A stretch of DNA of 64,000 nt from Mycobacterium kiyosense (GTDB lineage Bacteria; Actinomycetota; Actinomycetes; Mycobacteriales; Mycobacteriaceae): positions 1,674,001 through 1,738,000 of the forward strand of contig AP025179.1 of NCBI GenBank assembly GCA_021654635.1, given 5' to 3'. Made by a program: the position numbers and the translations under genes. Shown in pieces: positions 38,058-47,563 of the stretch (position 1 is its first letter; each line of letters begins with the position of its first letter). The notes under the pieces are model-generated. The model was not told where the DNA came from. It was given only the letters and a program-made list of their open reading frames with translations, and ran no database searches.

Positions 38058-39878
38058 TCATTGTTCGGCGTCCTGCGCCCACCTCGGCGGCCGCTTCGAC
38101 GGCCGGCGCGGTGAGCGCGCCGCGGCCAGGGCCGCCGCGCGCTCACCGGTGATCACCGTCAGCGGCGGCGGCTGGCCCTTGCGCAGCGTGGCGATCAGCT
38201 CGCGGTACGGGCCGATCAGGTAGACGGTGTCGCCGGCGGTCAGCCGGGAATCGCGGCGCGGCCGCAGGCTGACCGGGCCCTCCGGTCTGGTGATGGCGAT
38301 GACACGGGTTTGGGTGGACAGGTCCATCATCCGCAGTCCGTCCAGCTCGCTTCCCGCCGCTACCAGCATTCCGCCGACCATGAACGAGCGCTGACCGACC
38401 CAGAACGTGCCCAGCACCTGCAAACCCATCGCCGCGCCGATGAACCAGGGGGCCGCTAGGTCCACGATGGACCGCACGTTCTCAAAGCCGAACCGGCGAT
38501 TCACCGCGGTGCCCAGCGCGCGGCCTTGCACCCGCATCACGATCGGCACCTCGGTGTCGGAGCCGAGGATCTCCAGCAGCACGATGCCGGTCTCGATGTT
38601 GCTCATGTCATCCTGGGTCACCACCGCCACACCGCGGGCATGGTCGACGCGGGCCTGCTCGAGCGTTCGGCGCATCGTCGGGTCGCCGAAGATGACCGGC
38701 ACGTCGAGTTCGGCTGCGGTGGAGAGGAATCGGTTGTTCTCGTCGCGCTCGATGACCAGGACGTCGTAACCCCCGGCGGTCAGTTCGGTGACCACCCGGA
38801 TGCCCACCGAACCGAGCCCGACCACCACGACGTGGCGGCGCAGATGGCGGGCCCGCCGGATTCCGGCCAATTGGACGAAGCGGCGCGACAGCAGCAGATC
38901 GGCGATGAACGCGACCAGGATCGCGGTGACAATCACGCCCGCCCACATCAACGCGATGGCGAACAGCTGCAGGAAGGTGGACTGCTGGGCGAAGCTGAAG
39001 TCGCCATAGCCCACGGTCGTGATCGTCTCGGTGGCGAAGTACAGCGCGTGGATCCACGACATCCGCGGGTGCTGGTAGGAGAAGCGCACGACCGCCGCCG
39101 AACCGAGGGTCAACAACAGCGTCAGCGCCAGCGAAGGGAACAGCAGCGGATTGAGGTCGTCGCGCATGGCGCGGGCGGCGTCGACCATGCGCCGGGCCCG
39201 GGAGTGGTGCGAACGCGTCGCGGTCGTGGGTGGCACCGCGATCCCGCGGGCGGCCAATTCTTCTTTGACGCCGATCATCGAGACCCAGTCGCGGGTGAAG
39301 ACGGGCAGGTCCCGGCCCGGACAGGCCGCCACCTCGCCGGGCGCCGGCGCGTTGTGGCCGTGGACCACCGCAACCGGTGCCAGGTCACCGTAAATCTCCC
39401 GTAGCGTCCCGGTGTGCGGGACCTCGGCGCCCCAGACCACGAAGTCGATTCCGCCGGCGTTGAACTGGTGCGCGTTGCGCGACAGCACTGCCTCGACAAG
39501 AGACGGTGTGGCAAGTTCGGCGACGTCCAGGATCGCACCGGGACCGCTGACGTCGGCCACCGCTTCGCGCAGCACGTCGTTGGCCAGCCGGGCCACCACC
39601 CGCACGGTGGGGCTGTATTCTCGTGCCAGCAAGGCGATTTCGAGGTTTTCGGCATCGTTGGGGCCGGCGCAGACGACCGCGCGGGCACGGTGCACGCCGG
39701 CGCCGAGCAGGTCGGCGGCGGTATTGATCTTGACGATCCGGGCCCCGGCGCCGCGGAGTTCCTCGGCAATGGTCTTCGACAGCGTGTCGTCGCCGCTGAC
39801 GATGATCTCGCGGTGGAAGACCTCGTCCGGCGCTGCCGCCGAATTGTTGTGGGCCTTGATATTCATCGCTGTGACCAT
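38058..39878 (-). CDS. Potassium channel with N- and C-terminal RCK/TrkA domains
   Basis: The protein has about 606 residues. An N-terminal TrkA-N-like domain (IIVSGDDTLSKTIAEELRG) is followed by two membrane helices around the selectivity filter TITTVGYGDFSF, a second RCK domain (HVVVVGLGSVGIRVVTEL) and a TrkA-C domain (GDTVYLIGPYRELIATL). It should be a ligand-gated K+ channel in the inner membrane. In-frame starts exist at GTG 39902, ATG 39878 and ATG 39866; I choose 39878. It converges on the glutamine synthetase with five bases between stops. Confidence 0.87.
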   Translation of the reverse strand: MVTAMNIKAHNNSAAAPDEVFHREIIVSGDDTLSKTIAEELRGAGARIVKINTAADLLGAGVHRARAVVCAGPNDAENLEIALLAREYSPTVRVVARLANDVLREAVADVSGPGAILDVAELATPSLVEAVLSRNAHQFNAGGIDFVVWGAEVPHTGTLREIYGDLAPVAVVHGHNAPAPGEVAACPGRDLPVFTRDWVSMIGVKEELAARGIAVPPTTATRSHHSRARRMVDAARAMRDDLNPLLFPSLALTLLLTLGSAAVVRFSYQHPRMSWIHALYFATETITTVGYGDFSFAQQSTFLQLFAIALMWAGVIVTAILVAFIADLLLSRRFVQLAGIRRARHLRRHVVVVGLGSVGIRVVTELTAGGYDVLVIERDENNRFLSTAAELDVPVIFGDPTMRRTLEQARVDHARGVAVVTQDDMSNIETGIVLLEILGSDTEVPIVMRVQGRALGTAVNRRFGFENVRSIVDLAAPWFIGAAMGLQVLGTFWVGQRSFMVGGMLVAAGSELDGLRMMDLSTQTRVIAITRPEGPVSLRPRRDSRLTAGDTVYLIGPYRELIATLRKGQPPPLTVITGERAAALAAARSPRRPSKRPPRWAQDAEQ

Positions 39879-40053
39879 GGCGCGCCGATACCTGCGTTTC
39901 ACTCAAATTCTTTGCTGTCGCTATGACTATCGGTCACCGCACCGCATCGTGCCACCGGAACGGCGACAATGAGCAGCCAACGGCAATGTCGCGCAACAGG
40001 TTCGACTCAAGCAGGAAACACCGGCGAAACGGGGAGGGCGTACGCCGCACGAA

Positions 40054-41223
40054 TCAGGTCAGCGCGAAATCGATCACGCCACGGATGTTCTGCCCGGACT
40101 GCAAGTCCTTCATCGCCACGTTGACGTCGTCCAGCTTGTAGCGCGCGGTGATCAGTTCGTCGAGTTTGAGAGCGCCGGCCTCATACATCGACAACAGCAT
40201 CGGCATGGCTTCCCTGGGGTTCATCTCGCCGTACAGGGCACCCTTGAGCGTCTTGCAGGAATACACCATGTCGGTCATCGACAGCGGCACCATCAGGTCA
40301 GTGGTCTTGGCCACCCCGGTGATCACACATGTACCGCCCTTGCGCACCAGCATCATCGCCAGGATCACCATGTCCGCCGGTACCACCCCCGGCGTCAGGA
40401 TGACCCGGTCGGCCATCACACCCCAGGTGATCTCCTTGACCAGGTCCAGCGCCGCGATGATGTCGATCGCGGTGTGGGTGGCGCCGAACGACGGTGCCAC
40501 TTCCCGCTTGAACTCGACCGGATCGACCGCGACGACGTGCTTGGCGCCCGCCGCGCGTGCCCCCTGGACCGCATTCATGCCGACGCCACCCACTCCGACG
40601 ACGACCACCGTTTCGCCGACCCTGGTGCCCGCGGCCACTGCAGCGGAGCCGAATCCCGTTGTCACACCACAGGAAACCAGCGAGGCAACCTCCAGCGGTA
40701 TCCAATCGTGCACCTTGACCACGGAGCGCTCGGAGGCCACGACGTACTCGGCGAACGTACCGACCTGCATCATGGCCATCAGGTCCGCGTCCCCGAGATG
40801 GCGGCGCGGGGTGCCGTCGGTGGTCATGCCGGTGCTGTAGATCTCGGCACCCACGTCGCAGAGATAGGTGTGCCCAGAGGCGCACCAACGGCAATCTCCG
40901 CAGGCCGGCAGGAACGAGAACGCCACGTGGTCACCGGGTTTGACCGTTCGCACCTCGGGTCCCACTGCTGCGATGACGCCTGCGCCTTCGTGCCCGCCGA
41001 GCAACGGAAACCAGTCCGGCACCCGCTGGCCCGCGGCGCGCATCATGTCTTCCATCTCCTTGGTGGGCACCGCATCGCCGGTGGCGAAATGCGCGTCGGA
41101 ATGGCAGACACCGGCGAACGCCATCTTGACCAGTACCTCGCCGGCGTGCGGCGGGTCCAGTTCGATGTCGGATACCTCCCAGTCCATGCCTACCCCGTGC
41201 AGCACCGCACCCCTGGTTTTCAT
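40054..41223 (-). CDS. NDMA-dependent zinc alcohol dehydrogenase
   Basis: A 389-residue medium-chain dehydrogenase with catalytic zinc motif FAGVCHSDAHF, GGHEGAGVI, the structural zinc cysteines CGDCRWCASGHTYLC, NAD-binding VVVGVGGVGMNAVQGARAAG, and the C-terminal end GVIDFAL. The long inserted region after the structural zinc site marks the actinobacterial NDMA-dependent subgroup, which depends on mycofactocin as electron carrier. It is divergent from an LLM oxidoreductase with a TetR-type operator in between. Confidence 0.9.
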   Translation of the reverse strand: MKTRGAVLHGVGMDWEVSDIELDPPHAGEVLVKMAFAGVCHSDAHFATGDAVPTKEMEDMMRAAGQRVPDWFPLLGGHEGAGVIAAVGPEVRTVKPGDHVAFSFLPACGDCRWCASGHTYLCDVGAEIYSTGMTTDGTPRRHLGDADLMAMMQVGTFAEYVVASERSVVKVHDWIPLEVASLVSCGVTTGFGSAAVAAGTRVGETVVVVGVGGVGMNAVQGARAAGAKHVVAVDPVEFKREVAPSFGATHTAIDIIAALDLVKEITWGVMADRVILTPGVVPADMVILAMMLVRKGGTCVITGVAKTTDLMVPLSMTDMVYSCKTLKGALYGEMNPREAMPMLLSMYEAGALKLDELITARYKLDDVNVAMKDLQSGQNIRGVIDFALT

Positions 41224-41271
41224 GGACGTGCCCTCTCGCCGTTGCCGCGCCTGAACGTGCCCGGATCATAA

Positions 41272-41294
41272 CAACATGCATGCTGTAGGTTGCG
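41272..41294. promoter_or_regulatory. Probable TetR operator, copy 2
   Basis: CAACATGCATGCTGTAGGTTGCG lies between the divergent alcohol dehydrogenase and LLM oxidoreductase genes, 49 bases before the former. It matches the palindrome beside the TetR gene at 33782-33804 at 20 of 23 positions. Confidence 0.75.
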
Positions 41295-41410
41295 GTCGCG
41301 TCGGACGGCGAATCGCGTGTCGACGATCCCGCCCCGGCGGCGGAGGCGACGGAGTTCGCCCACTAGCGTGGGGCCTACCGGAATGCTCGACACGCGACGG
41401 GAACTGCCTC

Positions 41411-42346
41411 ATGACGGATCGTCCGAAACTCTCGCTGTATGTGCGTAACTTCAGCGACCACGCCGGCACCGACTGGAACACGACACTGGAGACCGTGCGA
41501 GTCATGGACGCCGTGGGTGTCGACCGCGTCGTGGTGTCCGACCACGTCGTCTTCGGGGAGAACCTGTCCGCCTACGCCGACCCGGCGGTGGGCGGAACGA
41601 TCGGCGGCAAGCAGCCGACGGGACCGGACGGCGAGTGGATGGAGCCGCTGATCTTCCTGACCGCGGTGGCGGCCACCACCAGCCGGATCCGGTTGGGGAC
41701 CGGCGTGCTGCTCGCCGCGCTGCGCCGGCCGGCAGTGCTGGCCAAGCAATTGGCCACCATGGACGCCCTGTCCGGCGGGAGGGTCGACCTCGGCGTCGGA
41801 ATAGGTTGGCAGCGTGAGGAATACGAAGCCACCGGGTTGCCGTTCCAGCGCCGCGGGCGGCTGCTCGACCACACTCTGGAAGTGTGCCGGACATTGTGGA
41901 CCCAGCAGCGCGCCTCCTACAGCTCGCCCGAGCTGACCTTCGACGGCATCCATCAGATGCCCAAGCCGGTGCAGCCCGGCGGCGTGCCGATCTGGGTCAG
42001 CGGAACGGTCAACCCGGCGGTGGCCCGACGGTTGAGCCGGTTCGGAAATCGTTGGATCCCATGGGGTCCGGCCATCACCGACCTCAAGGGTTCGATCCCG
42101 GCGATGAGGCAGGCGATCGCCGACGCCGGGGGAGACCCGGACGGCCTTCAGGTTCAGGGCTCGGCAGGGCTGGTGCGCGGTGCGGATCGCTCCATCGACG
42201 TGCGGGCCTCGGTCGCCGTAATTCCGCAGCTGGTGGCCGACGGCGCCACCGACATCCGGTTCAGCGGGTCGCTGCCCGCTGATCCCGCGCAGGCGCGCGC
42301 CGTGTTGGCGGAGCTGGTCAGCGCCTTCCGGGCGGCTGCCGGCTGA
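41411..42346 (+). CDS. LLM-class F420-dependent oxidoreductase
   Basis: From ATG 41411 the protein has 311 residues. It shows VGVDRVVVSDHVVFG, SRIRLGTGVLLAALRRPAVLAKQLATMD, RVDLGVGIGWQREEYEATG and a TIM-barrel layout, all typical of the mycobacterial F420-dependent luciferase-like family. The upstream in-frame extension overlaps the operator region and is not conserved-looking. The substrate is unknown; shared regulation with the alcohol dehydrogenase is inferred from the operator. Confidence 0.87.
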   Translation: MTDRPKLSLYVRNFSDHAGTDWNTTLETVRVMDAVGVDRVVVSDHVVFGENLSAYADPAVGGTIGGKQPTGPDGEWMEPLIFLTAVAATTSRIRLGTGVLLAALRRPAVLAKQLATMDALSGGRVDLGVGIGWQREEYEATGLPFQRRGRLLDHTLEVCRTLWTQQRASYSSPELTFDGIHQMPKPVQPGGVPIWVSGTVNPAVARRLSRFGNRWIPWGPAITDLKGSIPAMRQAIADAGGDPDGLQVQGSAGLVRGADRSIDVRASVAVIPQLVADGATDIRFSGSLPADPAQARAVLAELVSAFRAAAG

Positions 42347-42365
42347 GAGCGTGCCGCGGCGCTTC

Positions 42366-42962
42366 CTAGATTCCTGCGACGAGCTTGCTGTACTGCGGAC
42401 AGTAGGCACGAACCGACACCGCGACGATGTCGTCGGCGTGATCGCTGAAGTCGGGACTGACCTGCTGGAACTGCGCCACCACCTGCTCCAGCGAAAGATT
42501 CGCCGCGAAGCTCTGGCACACCGCCTTGCCGTTGGCGACGGCGGCATCGGGGTTCTTGAAGACGATGCCCTTTTCGTTCAGGGCCGCGATGAACCGGCGG
42601 TCCTGTTCGGGTGTGGAGACGATCTCGGTGGTGGTGGCCGGCGCCTGCGGCGCCTTGCTGGTGGGTTGTGTCGCGGTGACGGTCGGCGTCGAGTCGTTGC
42701 TGGCCAGCAGCAGACCTGCTACCACGATGACCGCTGCCAGACCCAGACAGATCAGCAGCACCGCCAGGGCTCGGCCCCAGGCGGTGCCCCAGGACTGCTC
42801 GACGACGGCGGGTTCGGCCGCGGGGACATCGCGGGAATCCCGTGCGTCACCCGCTGGCGTGCTCTGGATGTCGGGGACCTCGGTGCCGCTTGACCACGCC
42901 AAACTCGACGAATCCGCATTGGCGCCGGTGTTGGAGTCGGCGCCCCCGACCGGGTCGACCAT
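42366..42962 (-). CDS. DUF732 membrane-anchored protein
   Basis: A 198-residue protein with an acidic, disordered N-terminus, one membrane helix (ALAVLLICLGLAAVIVVAGL) at about residue 66, a Thr/Pro linker, and a C-terminal DUF732 domain with DRRFIAALNEKGI, AVCQSFAANLS and two spaced cysteines. The domain is found in many mycobacterial exported proteins of unknown function. It converges on the LLM oxidoreductase gene. Confidence 0.85.
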   Translation of the reverse strand: MVDPVGGADSNTGANADSSSLAWSSGTEVPDIQSTPAGDARDSRDVPAAEPAVVEQSWGTAWGRALAVLLICLGLAAVIVVAGLLLASNDSTPTVTATQPTSKAPQAPATTTEIVSTPEQDRRFIAALNEKGIVFKNPDAAVANGKAVCQSFAANLSLEQVVAQFQQVSPDFSDHADDIVAVSVRAYCPQYSKLVAGI

Positions 42963-42993
42963 GACGTCATCGTAGTCCGCGGCTGTTGGTGCT

Positions 42994-44721
42994 TCAGGTC
43001 AGGTGGCGGTCGCGCCACCGGGCCAACCGGCCGCCCGGTGCCTGGATGGCGGCCATCACCGAACTCATCGACGACGCCGCCGACTTTGCCCGTTGATGCT
43101 GGCCCGCCCGGGTGGCCGCGGGCGCGTCACCCTCCCACCAGGTCGGCCGCAACAGGGCGGTGGTGATCGGCAGGGCCTGCTCGACGCTGTTGCGTCCCCA
43201 TCGACACGCGCGGTCAATGGCCGCCGCGGAAGGGGCCAGGTTAAGCGGTGACAGGGTGGGCTCAAACCGCACCAGGCGATCGGCGTAGGGCAGATTCCGC
43301 AGCATCTGCAGCTGGATCGCCTGCAGGATCGGGGCCATCCACAGGTGTCGCGAATCCCATTGCGGGTGAAAACAATCGAACGCCAGATAGCAGGCGTTGC
43401 GGGAGCCTAGCTTGCCGTCGCGTACCCGCTTCCAGGCCAGCTCGACCGGTACGTTACTGGCCGCTCCGCCGTCGACGAGGGCGGCGATGTCGCGTTCGGC
43501 GCACAACTCGTCGAGCAGGGGCACCATCCGTGGATCGCTCGATTCATGGTGCAGCACACCGGGAATCGCTGAGGAGAAGGAAGCCGCGTCGAGCACGTCG
43601 AAGTCCAGCGCGGGATCGTCGCCGCTGACCACGATGGGTTTGACCACCCGCAGGTCGATGAACGCCGCGACCCGCCACATACGCGCCGCAACCACCGGCC
43701 CGGCCCCGATGGGCCGGAACGGAAGTGCCCGCCCTTGCAGCGCGGCCAGCTCGGGGCGGCGGAAGCGCGACGGCAGCGCGGCGTACGGCTGCTTGCGCAC
43801 CCCGGCGATCACCACGTCGAAGGGGATCGCCAGGTCCGACATCCGCATGCGTTCGCCGTCCTCGCGGCTGAGCAGTGCCTGGGCGAACTTGTCGAAACGC
43901 AATGCGAACAGGCCGGCCATGCCGTGCCGGCGGCGCAGCCGCTCGGGTCCCAGGATGGCCCGGTAGGACACCGTCTTGGCCCAGGCGATGTACTCGTCGA
44001 CCGGCACCGGCAGTTCGCGGGCGACCAGGCTGCCGATGATCGATCCGAACGACGACCCGATGATGTAGTCGGGCAACTGGTCGGCCTGCAGCAGCCGCTG
44101 TATGCCGCCGATGTAGACGAAGCCGGCGCCGCCGCCACCGCCCATGATCGTGACGAGCTTCTTGTAACCGACCTCGGCGTCGAGTTCGGCGGCGGAGAAG
44201 TCGTTGCGGTGCCGATCGATCAGGACGCACCGCTGGTCGTCCTGGTCGTCGCTCAACGCGTCCAGCACGGCGCGCGCCGCCGTCAAGGCCTTGACCGGGT
44301 CGGGCTCCTCGCGCAGCGGCTCGAACAGCGAGTCGACCACGCGGGAGCGCCACGGGCCGATCTCCGCGCCCACCGACACGTCGCCGCGCCCACGCTGCCC
44401 ACCGGGTCCGGCCGCCCCGGGTTCGAAGTCGCCGAGCCGGGCGAAGTTGAGGATGTAGCGCAGCCGACGCAGCTGGTCCGCATTGAGCACGTCGTTGGCC
44501 AGATGGTGGCGGACCAGCCGGTTCTCCATCTTCTGCAGCAGCAGCACCGGATCGGCGGACGGCAGGTCGACGGTGTCCAGCGCGGCGTCGGTGGCTTTGG
44601 TTTCCTCGTCCTCGAACTGGGTCTCGGCGTCCTCGAACTCTTCGCGGCCGTGGACCGAGGGCGCGCGCCGGCCTAACCGGCCGCGCACCGCGTCTGCGAA
44701 CGGGTTCTGCATGAGTGCCAC
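42994..44721 (-). CDS. Patatin-like phospholipase (long mycobacterial type)
   Basis: A 575-residue protein with an acidic N-terminal region, then a patatin core: oxyanion loop IMGGGGGAGFVYIGGI near residue 193, nucleophile elbow GSSFGS near 222, and catalytic aspartate in LVDGGAASNVPVELAW near 408. It is unrelated in architecture to the CBASS phospholipase. It resembles the long patatin protein of M. tuberculosis (Rv3091 type), expected to be a lipase or phospholipase. It lies in tandem with the DUF732 gene. Confidence 0.82.
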   Translation of the reverse strand: MALMQNPFADAVRGRLGRRAPSVHGREEFEDAETQFEDEETKATDAALDTVDLPSADPVLLLQKMENRLVRHHLANDVLNADQLRRLRYILNFARLGDFEPGAAGPGGQRGRGDVSVGAEIGPWRSRVVDSLFEPLREEPDPVKALTAARAVLDALSDDQDDQRCVLIDRHRNDFSAAELDAEVGYKKLVTIMGGGGGAGFVYIGGIQRLLQADQLPDYIIGSSFGSIIGSLVARELPVPVDEYIAWAKTVSYRAILGPERLRRRHGMAGLFALRFDKFAQALLSREDGERMRMSDLAIPFDVVIAGVRKQPYAALPSRFRRPELAALQGRALPFRPIGAGPVVAARMWRVAAFIDLRVVKPIVVSGDDPALDFDVLDAASFSSAIPGVLHHESSDPRMVPLLDELCAERDIAALVDGGAASNVPVELAWKRVRDGKLGSRNACYLAFDCFHPQWDSRHLWMAPILQAIQLQMLRNLPYADRLVRFEPTLSPLNLAPSAAAIDRACRWGRNSVEQALPITTALLRPTWWEGDAPAATRAGQHQRAKSAASSMSSVMAAIQAPGGRLARWRDRHLT

Positions 44722-44863
44722 CTTCTCATGGCGGCAGCCCGTGGCCGCCGTCGAGAACGGTCCTTTTCTGCGCGGGTGAGTCCCACGCCAAGCTCGCGTC
44801 GCGTGGCGATCGATCGAGCCGCGCTGATCCCCTCAGCCAGGTGACCTTTCCGGCCGAAGCGGA

Positions 44864-46063
44864 TCAGACCTTGATGCGCAGCCGCTCCCACCCGCGGACG
44901 GTGGATGTCGGTGCCAGCCTGAGGCTTTCGTAGTCGACCTCCCATTCGGGCCAGCGGTTCAGCAGTTCGTCGAGCGCGACCCGGCCCTCCAGCCGCGCCA
45001 GGTTGGCGCCCAGGCAGTAGTGCACGCCCTTGCCGAAGGTGAGATGCGAGATGTTGTCGCGGTGCAGGTTGAAGGTGTCGGGATCCTTGTAGCGCAACGG
45101 ATCCCGGTTGGCCGCACCGAACAGCAACAGGATGGCACTGCCTTTCGGCACCGTGGTGCCGTAGAGCTCGAAGTCCCGGATGGTGTAGCGCCCCACGTGC
45201 GGGCCGGTGGGCTCGAAGCGCAACGTCTCGTCGACCGCGCGGGTCAACAGTGAACGGTCCCGCTCGATTTCGCGGCGCTGGTCAGGATGTTCGGCCAAGA
45301 CCTTGGCCAGCCAGCCGATCAACCGGCCCGTCGTCTCGTTGCCGGCACCCGCCACCACCTGGGTGTAGTGCAGAACCTCCGTGCGAGTCAGCTTTCGCAG
45401 CACACCGTGCTCGTCCTCGAATTCGACGTTGAGCAGTGCGGTCATCAGGTCGTCGGAGGGGTTCTTGGCGCGCCAGTCCACGTAGTCGGCGTAGATGCGC
45501 CCATCGGCGATCGCCTCGGGATCGGCCACTTTCATCGGTGTTCCGGCTCTGGTGCGCAGGTTGGCGTCGTTGGCGTCGCGCACGCCGATCTGCTCTTCCT
45601 CGGGAATGCCCAGCAGCATGCCGATCACCCGCATCGGCATCATCGACGCCAGTTCGGCGATGATGTCGAAACTGTCCGAACCGACCAGGGGGTCCAGGCA
45701 GCGCACACAGTAGCGCCGGATCTGGTCCTCGATCGCGGCCATCCGTCGCGGCGTGAACACCCGGGACATGACGCCGCGCAACATGGTGTGCTTCGGTGGG
45801 TCCTCGAACATCATCACCCCGGGCGGCATGTCGAATTTCGACTGGATGAGCTCCAGGATGTCGCTGCGGCTGTTGGAGAACGTCTCCCAATTCGACAGTG
45901 CCGCTTCGACATCGGTGTGCCGCGAGATCGCCCAGAAGTTGTAGCGCTCGTTGTGATAGAGCGGAGCCTCGTCGCGCAACCGGGCATAGGTGGGGTAGGG
46001 GTTCGCGACGATGTCGACGTCGTAGGGGTCGTAGTAGACGTCGGTGTCGTGCGTCGTGGTCAT
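44864..46063 (-). CDS. Cytochrome P450
   Basis: A 399-residue P450 with the I-helix AGAGNETTGRLIGW near residue 235, ExxR in ETLRFEP near 280, and the heme loop FGKGVHYCLGANLARLEGRVAL near 347. It is overlapped by the upstream SDR stop (ATGA), so the two are one operon, likely for hydroxylation and alcohol oxidation of a lipid or terpene substrate. It is divergently controlled by the TetR at 46970. Confidence 0.9.
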   Translation of the reverse strand: MTTTHDTDVYYDPYDVDIVANPYPTYARLRDEAPLYHNERYNFWAISRHTDVEAALSNWETFSNSRSDILELIQSKFDMPPGVMMFEDPPKHTMLRGVMSRVFTPRRMAAIEDQIRRYCVRCLDPLVGSDSFDIIAELASMMPMRVIGMLLGIPEEEQIGVRDANDANLRTRAGTPMKVADPEAIADGRIYADYVDWRAKNPSDDLMTALLNVEFEDEHGVLRKLTRTEVLHYTQVVAGAGNETTGRLIGWLAKVLAEHPDQRREIERDRSLLTRAVDETLRFEPTGPHVGRYTIRDFELYGTTVPKGSAILLLFGAANRDPLRYKDPDTFNLHRDNISHLTFGKGVHYCLGANLARLEGRVALDELLNRWPEWEVDYESLRLAPTSTVRGWERLRIKV

Positions 46064-46893
46064 TTCAGGCAGCTTCCTGCGTCCACGGGCAGGGTGACTC
46101 CGGTGATGTAACGCGCTTCGTCGGAGGCCAGGAACAGCACCGCGTTGCTGATGTCCTCGGCGTTGACCCAGGGGATGGGCAGGATGTGGAAGCTTTGGCA
46201 GATCGGGGCGAGGTCGTCGGGCCCGGGGTTTTGCAGGTCGGGCCGGAAGAGGTGAAACGTCTGCTCGTTGATGAGCAGTGGGGTGTTTACGTGGGTGGGA
46301 TGGACCGTGTTCACCCGAATGTTCCTGGGCCCCAATTCGACTGCGAAGGACCGCATCAGCCCCACCACGCCGTGCTTGGCGGCGTTGTAGTGGCCGGTGT
46401 GCGCGTAGGCCTTGAGTCCGGCAACCGAACTGGTCAGCACGACCGAGCCACCTCCCGCCGCCAGCAGATGCGGAACGGCCGCTTTGACCGACTTCCAGAC
46501 ACCGCTGAGGTTGACGTCGATCATCTGCTGCCAGAGGTCCTCGTCCATCCGGTCCAGGCGGGGAGCAACGGTGCCGATACCGGCGTTGGCCACGACGATG
46601 TCCAGCCGGCCGAGTTGCTCGACCCCGGCGTCAACCGCCGCCCTGAGCGCGTCGTAGTCGCGGACGTCGACTTCGGCGGTGACGATCCGCCGGTTCAGGC
46701 CCTTGACCAGAGCTGCCGTCTCGGCCAGGTCTTCGGGCGTCGACGCCGGCGCCGGGGAGTTGTCGAACGGCTGACAGATATCGACCGCGATGATGTCGGC
46801 ACCCTCCTGCGCCAGCCGCAATGCGTGACTGCGGCCTTGCCCGCGCGCCGCGCCGGTGACGAATGCGACCTTGCCTGCAACTCGGCCGGGCAT
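46060..46893 (-). CDS. Mycofactocin-coupled SDR oxidoreductase
   Basis: A 277-residue SDR with VAFVTGAARGQGRSHALRLA (cofactor motif), VANAGIG, the serine in LTSSVAGLKAY, catalytic YNAAKHG, and the inserted loop after VDICQPF that marks the mycofactocin-coupled SDRs with tightly bound NAD. It begins at ATG 46893 and is coupled to the P450. Confidence 0.9.
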   Translation of the reverse strand: MPGRVAGKVAFVTGAARGQGRSHALRLAQEGADIIAVDICQPFDNSPAPASTPEDLAETAALVKGLNRRIVTAEVDVRDYDALRAAVDAGVEQLGRLDIVVANAGIGTVAPRLDRMDEDLWQQMIDVNLSGVWKSVKAAVPHLLAAGGGSVVLTSSVAGLKAYAHTGHYNAAKHGVVGLMRSFAVELGPRNIRVNTVHPTHVNTPLLINEQTFHLFRPDLQNPGPDDLAPICQSFHILPIPWVNAEDISNAVLFLASDEARYITGVTLPVDAGSCLK

Positions 46894-46918
46894 GGTGTCC
46901 TCCTCGTTGAGCCGTTGA

Positions 46919-46954
46919 GTAACCTTGTTACTGCAGGTACCGTAACCGTGTTAC
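46919..46954. promoter_or_regulatory. Two tandem palindromic operators
   Basis: GTAACCTTGTTAC at 46919-46931 and GTAACCGTGTTAC at 46942-46954 are both perfect GTAAC-N3-GTTAC palindromes, 23 bases apart centre to centre, in the gap between the divergent SDR and TetR genes. They are the likely binding sites of that TetR. Confidence 0.8.
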
Positions 46955-46969
46955 CCGACGAAGGCAAGG

Positions 46970-47563
46970 ATGAGTGTGGCAAGCGCTGAAGCGGTCACCG
47001 GCGGCTCGGAGAGCCGTCACGACCGCATCATCGAGATCGTCGTGGACATCCTGGAAACCGACGGCTACGACGCCGTGCAGCTGCGTGAGGTCGCCAAGCG
47101 GGCACGCACCTCACTGGCGACCATCTACAAGCGTTTTCCCACCCGTGACGCACTGATCCTGGCCGCTCTTGAATGCTGGATGGAGGAGAACCGGTACGCG
47201 GCGCTGGCGGGCCTGACACCCGATCCGGACGAATCGGTCTACGCCGGGCTGATGCGAGTGTTCCGGACGATCTTCGAACCGTGGGAACGCCATCCGGACA
47301 TGCTGCGGGCCTACTTCCGGGCACGCTCGGCGCCCGGTGGGCAGCGGTTGGTGACCCGGGGCGTCGATGCGGTCATCCCGGCCACGGCCGCCGTACTCGC
47401 CGGCGCGGACCCCGAGCTGGTCGAAGAACTGCCGCCGATCGTGTCCAATCTCGCCTATGGCCTGGTGGCACGGTTCGCCGCGGGCGAGATCGCCATCACC
47501 GAGATCTTGCCGACGCTGGATCGCGCGCTATTCCGGTTGACGGCTAACGCGGCGAAAGAATGA
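46970..47563 (+). CDS. TetR-family regulator
   Basis: A 197-residue TetR protein: RHDRIIEIVVDILETDGYDA, REVAKRARTSLATIYKRFPTRDALI in the DNA-binding domain, then a helical ligand domain of KstR-like style. It is divergent from the SDR-P450 operon across two tandem palindromes, so it probably represses that operon and itself. The end overlaps the convergent DDN-like gene by 20 bases. Confidence 0.88.
   Translation: MSVASAEAVTGGSESRHDRIIEIVVDILETDGYDAVQLREVAKRARTSLATIYKRFPTRDALILAALECWMEENRYAALAGLTPDPDESVYAGLMRVFRTIFEPWERHPDMLRAYFRARSAPGGQRLVTRGVDAVIPATAAVLAGADPELVEELPPIVSNLAYGLVARFAAGEIAITEILPTLDRALFRLTANAAKE

Noticed and set aside
38526..39404. 292-codon plus-strand frame
   Set aside because: Antisense to the potassium channel; His- and Arg-rich shadow.
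41375..42547. 390-codon minus-strand frame
   Set aside because: Antisense to the LLM oxidoreductase, with shadow-type composition.
43735..44676. 313-codon plus-strand frame
   Set aside because: Antisense to the long patatin gene.
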